A stretch of DNA of 48,257 nt, taken from NCBI GenBank assembly GCA_001953115.1, contig LSSL01000812.1:5918-54174 (forward strand). Reading direction: 5' to 3'. Under the pieces are notes generated by a model that ran no database searches, had not been told where the DNA came from, and saw nothing but the letters and a program-made list of their open reading frames with translations. Position numbers and translations under genes: made by a program. Positions within the stretch are counted from its first letter, which is position 1, and every line of letters starts with the position of its first letter. Below, in pieces: positions 36,751 to 48,257 of the stretch. Source of the stretch: Smittium mucronatum (Eukaryota > Kickxellomycota > Harpellomycetes > Harpellales > Legeriomycetaceae).

Positions 36751-36760
36751 TATATATATA
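36751..36760 (-). promoter_or_regulatory. TATA-like element for URC4
   Basis: TATATATATA about 90 nt upstream of the URC4 ATG. An E-box-like CACGTG lies further upstream at 36851-36856, about 190 bp from the ATG. Both are sequence matches only. Confidence 0.35.
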
Positions 36761-36856
36761 TCTACATCTCAGTACCCACTATCATTTTTATTATCGAAAA
36801 TTGTAAATCTCTTTCACGGAAAAATATAATAAAGCAGAGCAAATTGTGCTCACGTG

Positions 36857-38907
36857 CTTAAATATTCAACATCTATCAACCCAACCCCACAGTTGAACAT
36901 GTTTCTCTTTAGAGAGTTTCCGAGACATTTGGCATATTAAAGGTGTTTAAACTCAGACGACTCACTCTGAAGATACGGATAAAATTTTATTACTTATCCA
37001 ATAGGAATATCCAGGTTGAAACAAAAGAGGGTTTTCAGATTGTTATTTTCCCGCCTTAAAAAAAATTATATTTGTGAAATTTTTATATGTAATATCTCCA
37101 GGCCATTGAAAGATTTTTCTTATAATTTTTTTAAATCCTCTAAGAGGTATAAAGCTACTGTTCCTTTGAAATAGAAATAAACAAAATCTTTATTCTGTCC
37201 TAATACTGAACCCCACGATGTTATAAACATAAAATCCTCCATAATATACTCCAAAATTATATTAACCAATTCTTGCAGGAAGGTTTCAAATCCATTTAAG
37301 ACCATTCAGTAACTCTAAAATGTTTTAAATGTATCCTTAAAAATAAAAATAACTCCCAGATGTCGAATTTGCTCTGGACCCTCTTTTGAAACATTTTAGT
37401 TTTATCATAATGAACAAAAATGGCATTAATAATACTTAATATAGAGAAATATATTCTAAAAACAATATTTCATTTTTTAACTGCTCTTTAAAGTGTAGAT
37501 CAAATGTTTGTAGCTTTTAATACAAGAACTTTAAAAGTATATTGATTGAGCGCATGAACTTTTTTAATTTTTTTATTCTTATGCCCCGTGTACTTTATGA
37601 AATCATCAAAAAGTGTCTAAAGTGGTTCATTTACGCTTTCCCATTCAATTGGGGAGATCAGATCACTTCTTTTTACCTGAAAAGATAATTCCTTGGATAA
37701 ATAAATGGGCTTTTTTTGAGCTCTCTAAAACTGTACACATAAATTTATTTGGATAATTAGAATTTTCAATTAAACAAAAATTTATTATGGAACATGTTTA
37801 TTTTACATACAAGTAAAAAATATATATCCCGGAAAAATCAGAATTTATCAGTTCCAATGAGCATTTGGGCTGCTAGTGACACATTGAGGAATTAGGCGGT
37901 AATATTTTTTAAAACTTTACAAAATATAAATTTTAATTTAATTTATTTGTAAATTTATAAAATTTTAATAAAATTTCTTGATAAAAAGGATCTTATGTCA
38001 AAAACATACCAAAAACTGGCAAAAAATTTCAATCTTATACAATACTGAATTATCTCATAGAAAATAGTAAAGGTGTTCATTAACTAAATTTCATTGAACT
38101 TTAATCTCGATATGGATAAATATTTGATGATGGGATATATATCTAAAAATTTAACACCTACGGAGGGTTTTCATATAAAATTTATTGCAACTAATAAATA
38201 CATCAATTGAGTAAAAAATAAGTTGAACCAATTCACAGTGTTTTAGCACTTTAAATTTCGAAGTCAAAATTTTTATTTTTTATTTTTACAATAAAAAGGT
38301 TCTAAATAAAAATTTACATTTTCTATCATATTTATTTTCATTTTTTAATTATCAATTAATTATGATATCAAAAAAAACTAAATGGCATTTTATTTCTCCA
38401 AATTTTATGTTAATAAATTTAAAAGGAAACTTGAAATAATAATAATAATAATAATAATAACAATGAAAATAAAGTTTTTCTAATATAGTCCATAAAAACA
38501 AGCATATCTTAAATAAAAAAAATAAAAAATAGTGATTGAGTCAACTTTAACTTATTTAAAACACAATCTAAAAATTTCTAAAAAAAATTGTAAATTTTGG
38601 AGAATATTTATTTTTGAATACTTAAAAATCATATATATCTTTTATTTTTTTTAAAATACCAATACCAATTTCAATTTTTACAATGAACTTTTATTTTACA
38701 TATAATAAAAAAAATCTAAGTTAAATTTGAAGGAGTCCAAAAAAAAAAAGCTATCGCAGCGATATAATCTTATAACAATTCTTGATGATTTTGGAGATAG
38801 TCTATGAAATTTTTGAATGAAATCCAGATATTGCACCCTGTTGTGTGCTTTTTGTAGTATTTAGTCATAATTTGGATTAAAGATATTAAAAATAAAGTGG
38901 TGAAACT
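36857..38907. other. intergenic region between URC4 and the kinesin
   Basis: No confident gene. A 61-codon minus-strand frame (37305-37120, starting MVLNGFETFLQELV) has a less biased composition than chance ORFs here, but its product is not recognised. TTTCCCGCC at 37047-37055 matches an E2F-type site, though no cell-cycle gene lies immediately next to it. A pure (AAT)n tract of about 26 nt is at 38435-38460. The kinesin 3' UTR should occupy the right end on the minus strand; no clear AATAAA is seen just after the stop. Confidence 0.5.
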
Positions 38908-41900
38908 CTATTGTTGCGAACAATCTGGCTTTGATCCCGCACCCCCAGGCGCTCTTTTTCTCCTAACATACATTTGAGCATTTTTATCCAAGTCTGCCTT
39001 TTTATCTTCCTTTTTGGTAGACTTGGGTGGGTTAGCTTCAAAATTTATATTTGCAGCTTTATTATCATCATTTTCTTTCGAAATTTCTGTTTTCATTCCA
39101 TCCCTCAGAGGAATAGAGAAAATATGGTTATTATCTGAGAAAGAATTAAGAATGTCACTTTTCATCATGCTTTCAGCCCCTCTTCTAGTCCTTTTTTTAG
39201 ATGAAATATCGTCTTTTGATTTAATCGAGCCTTTAGTTTTAGTTTCTGGTTGCACATCTATCTTGATAGCTTCATTGCGTTCGAAATCAGAATCCTTTCT
39301 TTTTTTAGATAGATCGCTAGAAAATGGTTCTGAAAAGTTATTTAAATTTTGACTATCAAGACCATTCTCGACATTTTTATAAGTGTTTTGTTTAATGGTT
39401 TCCTCTTGGGTTTGTTTTAAAAACATATCCCTCTCTGAGCTTACTTCGATTAGTTCGGATTTAAGTTTTTGGAATTCCGAAGCTTCGTTGTTTCTTAAAA
39501 TTGTTTGTTTCTTTAATTCATTTCTCAAATTGAATATTTCGTTATTTAAAAAGTCCTCTTGAGATTTGGGATTTTGGTTTGGTGAATTCAATAAATATTC
39601 TTGCTCGTTTAATTTCGAAACATCGTTATTTGATCCCGGCCTTAGCTTCTCCTTCAATTGATTTAGCTTTGTTTGAATCATATTGTTATTAAATGTTAGG
39701 TCTTGCACTTCGATTCTGGAATTAGCTAATTTCATATTTAAACTATCTATTACAGATTTCAAATAATTGGTTTGGTTTTCTGTGGACTTTTTGATTACTC
39801 TAATCATTTTCTCATACCCATCTCTTTTCTTTACAACTTGGTTTCGATGCATTGATATCTCAGTCTCTTTATCTGATTTCAAACTAGAATAGCTATCTTT
39901 AAGATTAAGTAGATCTTTTTGCGCTTCATTTAATGATCTTCTCAAATCATCAGATGAATCCTTGTATTTTTTAGAGGCCTTTTTAGTGTCGGAGATCTCA
40001 GACTTCAAATCCTCAACATTCTTTATAAGAGTCGAAATTTGATATTTCATCTCTATGATATCGTTTTCTAACCCCGAAATTCGCAGCCTTGAAATGTCAA
40101 ATGTTGCGATTAAATCTGTGACAATCCCTGGTGCCAATTGTCTGAAACTTAACAATAATTGCATGTTATTCTCATCATCTTTTTTGCCTTCATCCATTTC
40201 AGTTGAAAAGTGTTGATTTTCAAATATGGTGCTGATTTCAGTGTGTAGTTCCTCAAAATTTAAAGAATTGCTCACTACGAGCTCAATATCAAAAGAATTC
40301 TCTTGAACAAAATTTACGACGGCTCTTTGTAAACTTGCAAAAACTTCAAATAACGTATCAAAAGCCCCTTTGTAAATAGTGTTGTGGGTTTTCCACTTAT
40401 CAATAAGTTCATTGGAATGGGACTTACTATCAACCAGTTCGGATTTGACCAAATTTAAATTTTCTGTGATATTTTCTATTTGCATTAAATTATCCTCTGA
40501 TCTGGACCTATATTCATTCAGATCATTTTCTAAAGATTTGATTTTTTTATCCTTTTGATCTAAAGATAAAATATATTTATCGATGATTTTTAGATTTTCA
40601 ACAACCTCAGAGTTCAATTGGTTCTCATATTCAATCTTTTCTTCAAGTTGTTTCTCTATATCTGATATCTTTCTCTTTTTTTCTTCAATGATATTTAAAA
40701 GAGTTTCCTCCTTAAAAAGATTCTCATCCTCAATCTTTCTCAGGTTCAGCTCGTGATTTGATACAAGGTCTTTAATTTTTTGAGATTCGCTCAAGTTAAA
40801 TTCTCTCAAATCCTTTAATGATCCATTTAATTTTAATAATTCTGCTCTTAAATAAGAAATCTCACCATTCTTTTCGTCTTCAAGTATTTTAATGCTTTCC
40901 TCTTTCTGAGAAGCTTCGTTTTCCAAATTTGATTTCAATAACAAAATTTCATCAATTAATTTCTTATTATCCTCAATAATATTTAAATATTGAGTCTTAA
41001 GTGTATTGATGGTTTCATTATTTTTGTCAATTTCATCTTGGAGAGAATCAATTTTATCCACACTAGCTCTTAACTTTGATGAATAATCATTTTCTACAGA
41101 ATTTGTAATTTTTTCATTTTGAAATTCCAATTCGTTTTGGAGCTTCTCTAATTGCAAATCCTTAACTCTTAAAACTTCCTCCATCATAGACTTTGTTTTT
41201 TCTACCAATTCAATAGCAACAGCTTTTTCTTTTTCGCTTTCTTCAAGCGTTTGAACAGTTTTTTTCATTTCTTCCTTTAATAATTCATGCGAGGATCCTA
41301 ATTTTTCTAATTGCTCTTCGAGATTTTTCATCTCTAAAATCAGATTATCAATTTTTAATTCTTTTTGACAAATATCATCATTGTAAATTTCTATTTTACC
41401 CAAAAGTTTGGATTCATTTTCTCTAAATTTTAGGATAATTTTTTGATCATTTAAATTGGAATCTGAAAGCTTTTCTAACTCTAAGAGCTTTTCATCCAAA
41501 AAATTCTTATTTTCAGATAATTGAGAATTCAAACTTTCATTTAAAACCAAATATTTGTTAATCTCGTGAGACTTTTCGAAGTTATCTTTTTTCTCAGAAT
41601 CTAAGGATTCTTCCAACTCTAATATTATTTTCTCATAGGCAGCATTTGCAGAATTGATGGAATCTTCGGTTTCAATCGATTTTTTTTGTATATCTAAAAT
41701 GTCAAATAAAAAATGCATAAGTGTACTACAAACATAAATTAACACTCGTACAAAAATACATACCTTCTTCTAGTTTATTAATAAGTGATAGATTTTCATT
41801 GGATTTGGATATTAAGCTCTGAATTTCAGTATTCTTAAAATCAACCATTGTTTCTAGATTTGAAATTTTTTTAATGTAGTTTTTTTCAGATTGTGATTTG

Positions 41901-44900
41901 TCTAATAGTAAGGAATCGAGCTTATTTTTAAAGTTTGAGATTTCATCTGATTTTAAATTTATAAGTTTTAATTGGCTTTCATGTTCCTTGGATATATTCG
42001 AATACTCGACATTACGCAAATCCAAAGAATTTTCGAGATCAGATCGGATCGTTTCAAGTTTCATAATTTCACTATCGCGGGAATCAATTTGGTCATTAAG
42101 CTCAATTATTTTACTATCCAAGATTCCAGTCTGAGTTTTAAACTCTTTTTCAAGATCCACAAAATCCGATTTTGAGGTGCTTAAATCCTCTCGTGTCTTA
42201 TTAAGATCATCATTCAGTGCAGTTAGCTTGATTTCCAACGAGGCTATAACTTCAGATCTGGCTTGATTTAAATTATCGATGTAATTTTGGTGCTCTTCTA
42301 GCATAATTTTTTGCTTGTTAATCATATTGTTTAGATCTTCCTTACTCTTTTTTAAAGATTTATCCAAATCATTATTATCAGATAAAACTTTGAAAACTTG
42401 AGATCTCAATTCAGAAATTTCTTCCTCTTTGGACTTTAACTCATTGAACCTCATGCTATCAGATTCGCTCAACGAGTTTTTAAAATTTTCTATGCTCAGT
42501 AAAAGATTATCTCTTTCCTTTGAAGTCTCATATTTAATATGATCGATTTCTTGTTTTAGTTTATTATAAAGAGACTTTTGATCAGATAATTCTGACTCGG
42601 AAATTGATACTTTATATTTAAGATCATCAATTTCTATGTTTGCATTATTTAAATCATTTCTCTCGTTTTTTAAATCTATTAAATGGCTTTTACATTCATC
42701 TTTTATATTTTCAATAATATCGTAGAGCTCATCAATATCTTTGATTTTCAAAGATAATTGATCCTCGTAACTGGATTTAATGAAAGATTTTTCCTGCGCA
42801 GACTTAATTTTTAAAGACTCAATTTCTGTTTCAAACTCTGTTAGTTTTAAAGATGAAATCTCAGCTGCTTTTACTAAATTGTCTATAATTTCAATTTTTT
42901 CCTTAATTATATTGTTGAGTCTCACTGTCTCTGATTCAAACTCAATTTTTTCGTTTTTGACCAAAGATTGAAGCTCATTCAGCTTTTCATTAAGATCATT
43001 AATATCTCTATTCTTTTTGTCAATCTCATTTTTTAAGGCTACAGATTTTTCGGAAAATTCAATTTTGGCTATTTCAAGATCGGAGTTAAGAGATTTATTT
43101 TCTTGCAAAAGTTTAGCTTCCAGTTCAGAAAGATTTGATTTTAAAGACATAACTAGATTTTCAGAAAAAGAAAGCTTTGATTCTAAACTATTGATAGTTT
43201 CTTTTAGGCCTAGGATCTTATCAGATAAAATGTTTTCATTTTCCAAGCTCTTGTTTTTTTTACTAACCTCATCTTCTAGTTCTTTATTCATCTTTTGGAT
43301 TTTGATTTTCAAATTTTGAAATTCCATCTCTTTCTTATCTATTAATATCATTGAATTTTCGATTTGATGTGACAATTCAGATCTTTCTGACTCGAAATCA
43401 GCAGATAATTTATCTAACTGGGCTTTTGAATTGGATTTAAGAATATCTATTTCTTTTACTTTTTCGTTCACGCATTTTCGGGAATCATCTAGTTTAAGCT
43501 CTAATACTCTAACTTCCTCATCCTTATTTCCAAGTCTTTTCTCAAAATCCTTTTTTAATTCGGAGGCTTTTAACTCTAATTGATTAAATTCTTCTTCCCT
43601 AAATTTCAACGAAGATGATTTATCTTCAAGCTTTTTTAAGATTTCTGACTTATTCGAATCAAAGTTTTGGAGCAAATTGATCTTTTCCGCCTCAAATTTA
43701 GATTTTATTAATTTATTATCATTTAATAAATCTTCAATATATTTTTGGGATGATTCAAGCTTGGTATGCATACTATCAAGCTCCTTTGTTTGGTTTTCAA
43801 GTTCTGTATTGAATTTATGATTAGAATCTTTAAATTCTAGTCTTAAATCCTTCAAATCAGATTCCCTAGATTCAAGTAAAGACTTTGAAAGGTCTAATCT
43901 CTCCAAAAGTTGGGCTTTTTGAGCATCGAAGCTCTGTGAAATCGAACATATTTCTTCTTCAAACTTATTTTTTAAAACTTCAATTTCAGAGTTTAGAATT
44001 TGTATAGTTTCTAAGGAACACTTTTGATCATTTCTCAAACTTTCGAAATTTTCGACCTGTGCCTTCATTTCAGTTTCAAATAGCACTTTACGATTTTCAC
44101 ATTCTTCCCGCAAATCATTTAATTCTGTATCTTTTTTACTCAGTAGAAAATTTAATTCATTAGCATTTTCATTCAATTTGCATATTTTTAATTCAAATTC
44201 TGCTTTCAGATCCGAGTTTTTTTTTTCAAATTGAGACATAGCATCTTTCAATTCAAGATTTAGTGACTCTGATTCTTCCTGGGTTTTACGAAGCTTGAGT
44301 TCCAAATCCTTGTATTCTTGATCTTTCGCACAAACTTGATCTTCTAATTTTTTTACTAAGATTTTATGAGAACACAATTCTATATTAAATTGTTCGTTTG
44401 AGAGATATATATCGGAATTCAATTTTTCTATTTGATCTTCATATTTTTTGATGCTGTTTTCTAATTGAGAAATGTTCTTTGTTAACTCAGCTTCTTTTAT
44501 TTCACGATCATTATTCACCCTATACTTTTCATTTTCAAACTCCTTCTTTTGCTCACTCAAGTTTAAAGACAGATGATCAATTTTCTCAAGAGACTCGGAG
44601 TACTTTTCTTGGATTGCTTTATATTTCTCATCAACCAAAGAAATTTTGGTTTCAAAATCATGTTTAGTAATTTTGAATTCAGTGTTTTTGGATTCAATTT
44701 GCTCTTTCAAAGATGCAATCTCCTGATTCTGATTATTATTTTTCATTTCCAATTTTAATAACTCGGAGTTGGATTTTTTTACAAGATCTTCAAAATCTAA
44801 ATCTTTAGAGTATAAATTTTCCAAAAGTTTAATTTTCTCTGTTTCAAAATTTTTTTCTGTTTTTTTAAGAGAATCTGCGCACTGGATCAATCTATTATCA

Positions 44901-47350
44901 CTCAATTGAAGTTTAGAAACAATATTTTGATAGTCATTTTTTTGAGAGCATAATTCTTTATTTAGAGATTCCATTTCTGTTTCCAGAGATGATATTTGAG
45001 AAACGTACATACATTCAGATTTTTGAAAATCAGATTTGAGATTGGAGACTTCTTCAAAATCAGCTTCTAAATGTTTAATCCGAGAATCTCTCTTTTCCAA
45101 TTCTAGTTTTAAATCAGTGATTTGTTCTACCAATAAACTTTTTTCATGTGTAAAATCAAGTTTCTGATTTTTTAGAGACTCATCAAGATTTATGATCTTG
45201 ATTTGAGCAATCTTATTTTTGGCCTCTAATTCCTTGCAAATTTCATTTGTGGATATAAGTTCTTGTTTATGAACCAATTTAATTTCTGAAAATTTTGCTC
45301 TTTCCAATTCTAGGAGCGATTTTAAATCATCTAGACCTTTGACCAGGATAAATTTGTCTTCATCCGATCTTTTGTTAGATTCTTCAAGTTCAGACCTGGT
45401 TTTTAATAATTGGGTATTGGTTGATTCTATTTTTTGTTTGTAATCGTTTTGAACATCTTGGGATTTTATTTTGAAATCATTGATATCACTTTCTAAAATT
45501 TTCTTTTCGTTTAATAGGATTTCGTTTTTTATATTAAGATCTGAAATAATTTTATCACAGTTATTTGATTTAATTACAAAATTTTCGATCTGAGATTTAA
45601 GAAGTGCAATCTCATTTAATTGAACATGATAGATATTATCATCAGTTTGATTAGAAATGTTTTTTAATTCAATCATGGGTTTCGAAGTTCTTTTGATTCT
45701 ACTTATTTCTTCTTTTAGAAGTCCATTTTCATAATCCAATTCACTTCTACATTTCTCAGACCACTTTAACTCTTTTGTTAACTTTTTACATTCCTCAAGC
45801 GAATCATCTTTCGACGAAACGATCCTTTGCATTTCGGCTATCTCTTTTTCAAGTATTTGAACTTTATTTAGTCTTCTAAGGAGAGCCTCGCCTCTAAGCT
45901 CTTCATTAACTTCTGGTCGATTGGTTATGGTTTTTGCTCTGCTAGCAAATTTAAGTGTAGAAATAGTTTCGTCCATAAATTGAGGCGCTATAGTTATGTT
46001 GCAGATAATTGACGTTCTGGAATTTCCGCCTAAAGAAGGTTGCAATATCCTTGTTAATTTAGAATCGCGGTATGGAATATGCGCACTAAATGCATTAAGA
46101 ACAAAAAAAACAAAAAAAAATTAGAGAAAATAAAGATTGGAATAAATTTTGAATTTACCTGTTAGCTCCATTTTCAGAAAGTCTTGCAATTACAGTTCCG
46201 AGGGCCAATAAACTTTTATTAATATGGGCGCCTTCTCTTAGTCTCACCCCTTCAGCACCAGTGTGGCCTACTCTCTCTGAACCAGCCAAGTCTACAAAGC
46301 TAAGAGTTGATATTTTGACGGAACCAGAAAAAACATTTCCTTCTGCCATAGATTCGGATAACCTTTTTTTATACTTGTCATGATCAATTATAGTATCACC
46401 ACTTTCAATAACCATTCTGAAGATGGTATGAGCTCTGCTACTTCTTTCATTCATATTAGTACAACCAATATGTCTATTTCCTATGTTTAAATAAGATAAT
46501 TATTTTTTTCATGATATTAAAAAAAGCAAGATTAAAATAACGAAAGGTTAGGTACCTTCTCCTTTGGAAAGTAAACTATAAACTTCCTGTGGACCCAAAA
46601 CAATTTGTTCAGTCGAGTCTTTAACGAATATTTCTTTCTGTGATTTTAAAATTATATGAATTATAGATTTATTGAAAAATAGAAAAAAAGTGAAATGAAA
46701 AAAATTTCGGTACTTACATCCAAATTTTCTCCAATTTTCAGATTTTTTTTAGAGGGATCCAAAAGATCACTGATAACTTCATTATATATTTCCAAGTATG
46801 AAACCCTGACCAAAAACTGCCTATTCGTATTCTATATATTCATAAAAGTTGTAATTTAGCGTATTAAAAAAAACAATAACAAAACCTTTGAAAGATAACT
46901 TACATCTCTAATATATTCAAAGACCTTCTTCACAGCCATGTTTATCAAACCAGGCTGTTTTGAATCGCCATACATTGTGTACTATTAAGGTAAAAAAAAA
47001 TTAAATGAAAAAGATTATAATAAAAATTAATGATTAATTATGTTTACAGTTTTCCCACTAGATGTTTGACCGTAAGCAAATACGGTGCCATTGATTCCAT
47101 TCATTGTGGAAGATATAATATCTTTAACAGCTCCATCATAAATGTCTTCAGTCTTCACATCTGTACTGTATATTTGATCAAATGTGTATACTAAACCAGT
47201 ATTAGTTCTCGAATCGGAAACCAACTTTTGTGAAATAGTATTTCCTGACACCGACCAACTATTGTGTCTAGATTCATCATCTTCGATTGAGTTTAGCTCT
47301 CGTTCATTTAGAGGTCGAATTCTGATTACTACATTGATTTGATCTTTCAT
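38908..47350 (-). CDS. giant CENP-E-like kinesin-7 with C-terminal CaaX box
   Basis: Microtubule motor of the CENP-E (kinesin-7) type; in animals CENP-E sits at kinetochores and carries chromosomes to the spindle equator. My model has seven exons: 47350-47048, 46981-46904, 46831-46718, 46637-46556, 46480-46159, 46085-41764, 41693-38908, giving 2668 residues (human CENP-E about 2700). The N-terminal motor (1 to about 355) has the P-loop GQTSSGKT (94-101), switch I NERSSRAH (203-210), switch II DLAGSE (256-261) and [10 protein letters not shown] (305-314). The neck [16 protein letters not shown] resembles CENP-E. Residues from about 360 to 2450 are nearly continuous heptad coiled coil, with a less coiled patch after [10 protein letters not shown]. 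The tail is basic (RRKRAPGG) and ends CSQQ, a farnesylation-type CaaX; CENP-E ends in a comparable CKTQ. Introns are 66-80 nt, five of six in the motor region. Confidence 0.93.
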
Positions 47351-47752
47351 CTTATGGAAATCATTGCCTTTTTTTTTATTTATAAAAGTTTATAAATAGT
47401 TTTTATTCGAATTGTTCTTTTTAAGCTTTAGCAATAATAAAATATTATTGTGGCCTAATTTAGTAAATGTATGCAGATATAATTTTATCTATTCGATATA
47501 TTGGTTGATTTTGTTTACATTCAATAGCCTTATCTTTTAGATCAATGCTATAGGTATAAATTATTAGGTTTGATTTAATGACTACCCAATCGACTGTAAT
47601 GAAACAAAATATATAAAATATGTTATCTTTGCGTTGAAAAAATATAAAAACACTTAAATCTCCTTACCCCTTGAAAACACATTTTATTTTATTATAAAAA
47701 GAGAAAAGAGGACTCAATTAGAGTTCCATCCCATAGATAACCAACAATCGAA
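47351..47752. promoter_or_regulatory. divergent intergenic region (kinesin / FAHD1 promoters)
   Basis: About 400 bp separate the two divergent start codons, so both promoters must lie here or overlap. Visible elements are TATAAAAA at 47693-47700, about 55 nt before the FAHD1 ATG; a CCAAT motif near 47585; and a perfect 8-bp inverted repeat CAATAATA-AAA-TATTATTG at 47432-47450. Function of each is inferred from position only. Confidence 0.4.
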
Positions 47753-48257
47753 ATGGCAGATTTCATACGGAAAGGCAAGAAAATCGTAGCTATTGGAAAA
47801 AACTACATTGATCATGCTAAGGAATTCAACTCCAGTGTGCCGACCACCCCCATGTTCTTCCTGAAACCCACGAGCAGCTATGTAACCGAACCGCACTCGA
47901 TCAGACTCCCCCCGTCGACCCTGACCCGCGACGTCCACCACGAGATTGAGCTCGGAATTGTGATCAAATCCCGGGCCTCAAACGTTCCAGCAGACATGGC
48001 TCCCGCTGTTATTGGAGGATTCGTGCTGGCCCTTGATTTGACTGCGCGCGATTTGCAACAGGTGGCGAAAACTAAGGGGTACCCGTGGACGATGGCTAAG
48101 GGGTTCGATTGTTTCACACCGGTGAGTGGATTTATTCCCGCATCAGCGTTTTTGGAGGCGGGGACGACCTCGGCTGCGACGGCAACGGAGTTTGGGGCGG
48201 TGACGGAGGCGCTGAAAGCCATCGATGCGGGCTCGTTTCAGATCCGGGCAAGCGTTA
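47753..48257 (+). CDS. FAHD1-type acylpyruvase / oxaloacetate decarboxylase, 5' part (cut by window edge)
   Basis: Fumarylacetoacetate hydrolase-family enzyme of the FAHD1 branch, which hydrolyses acylpyruvates and decarboxylates oxaloacetate in animals, usually in mitochondria. The frame runs without stop or intron from ATG 47753 to the edge (168 codons; human FAHD1 is about 220 residues). Family landmarks are IVAIGKNYIDHAKE (11-24), FFLKPTSSY (35-43), HHEIELG (62-68) with predicted metal ligands E64 and E66, LALDLTARDLQ (92-102) with D95, and KGYPWTMAKGFD followed by PVSGFIP. A segment after PVSGFIP (about TTSAATATEF...AIDAG) looks like an insertion relative to human FAHD1. Counted lines have 53-63% G+C against about 27-32% in the neighbouring intergenic DNA and kinesin gene. 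No clear presequence is seen. Confidence 0.9.
   Translation, partial: MADFIRKGKKIVAIGKNYIDHAKEFNSSVPTTPMFFLKPTSSYVTEPHSIRLPPSTLTRDVHHEIELGIVIKSRASNVPADMAPAVIGGFVLALDLTARDLQQVAKTKGYPWTMAKGFDCFTPVSGFIPASAFLEAGTTSAATATEFGAVTEALKAIDAGSFQIRASV

Noticed and set aside
39014..44758. Several 60-110 codon plus-strand frames across the kinesin gene
   Set aside because: Antisense shadows of the long coiled-coil coding exons; compositions are Ser/Phe/Ile-rich mirror images of Glu/Lys/Asn codons.
47714..48222. Two minus-strand frames of 75 and 114 codons at the right edge
   Set aside because: Shadows of the FAHD1 gene on the plus strand, whose frame is open to the edge and carries clear family motifs.

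Overview
The window is eukaryotic nuclear DNA, most likely from an early-diverging fungus. Evidence: extremely AT-rich intergenic DNA (hand counts of sample lines give about 15-30% G+C), short spliceosomal introns (66-139 nt, GT...AG), a eukaryotic tRNA-Gly without encoded CCA, standard stop codons (TAA, TAG and TGA are all used as stops), and a Urc4/DUF1688 uracil-catabolism gene typical of fungi. The giant CENP-E-like kinesin is not the short kinesin-7 type of Dikarya, which favours an early-diverging lineage. This placement is inference.

Layout. 1-10 kb: a hexanucleotide microsatellite at the edge, then a gene desert ending in a degenerate transposable-element fragment (family 1, about 8.99-9.34 kb) and a possible broken doublecortin-like exon. 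10.07-12.69 kb (+): PRP40, the U1 snRNP WW/FF splicing factor, seven coding exons. 12.7-34.6 kb: a gene desert of about 22 kb holding one tRNA-Gly(GCC), an element with about 280-bp inverted arms just downstream of the tRNA, two diverged inverted copies of a second element family (22.3 and 26.2 kb, one with an intact 158-codon ORF), the second family 1 copy (31.6-32.2 kb, opposite orientation) and a piggyBac-like MITE (32.87-33.04 kb). 34.6-36.7 kb: a compact convergent pair, a single-domain rhodanese (+) and URC4 (-). 38.9-47.35 kb (-): a seven-exon gene for a 2668-residue CENP-E-like kinesin-7 ending in a CaaX box. 47.75 kb to the edge (+): the 5' part of a FAHD1-type acylpyruvase gene, strikingly GC-richer than everything else and divergent from the kinesin.

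The protein genes are unrelated housekeeping functions (splicing, sulfur transfer, pyrimidine catabolism, chromosome motility, acylpyruvate hydrolysis), so no operon-like system is apparent. Exon models for PRP40, URC4 and the kinesin were built by hand: reading frames close across every junction and the total lengths divide by three (673, 448 and 2668 residues). The most notable items are the CENP-E-like kinesin with a C-terminal CSQQ, the transposable elements that ordinary ORF calling would miss, and the compositional jump at the FAHD1 gene.
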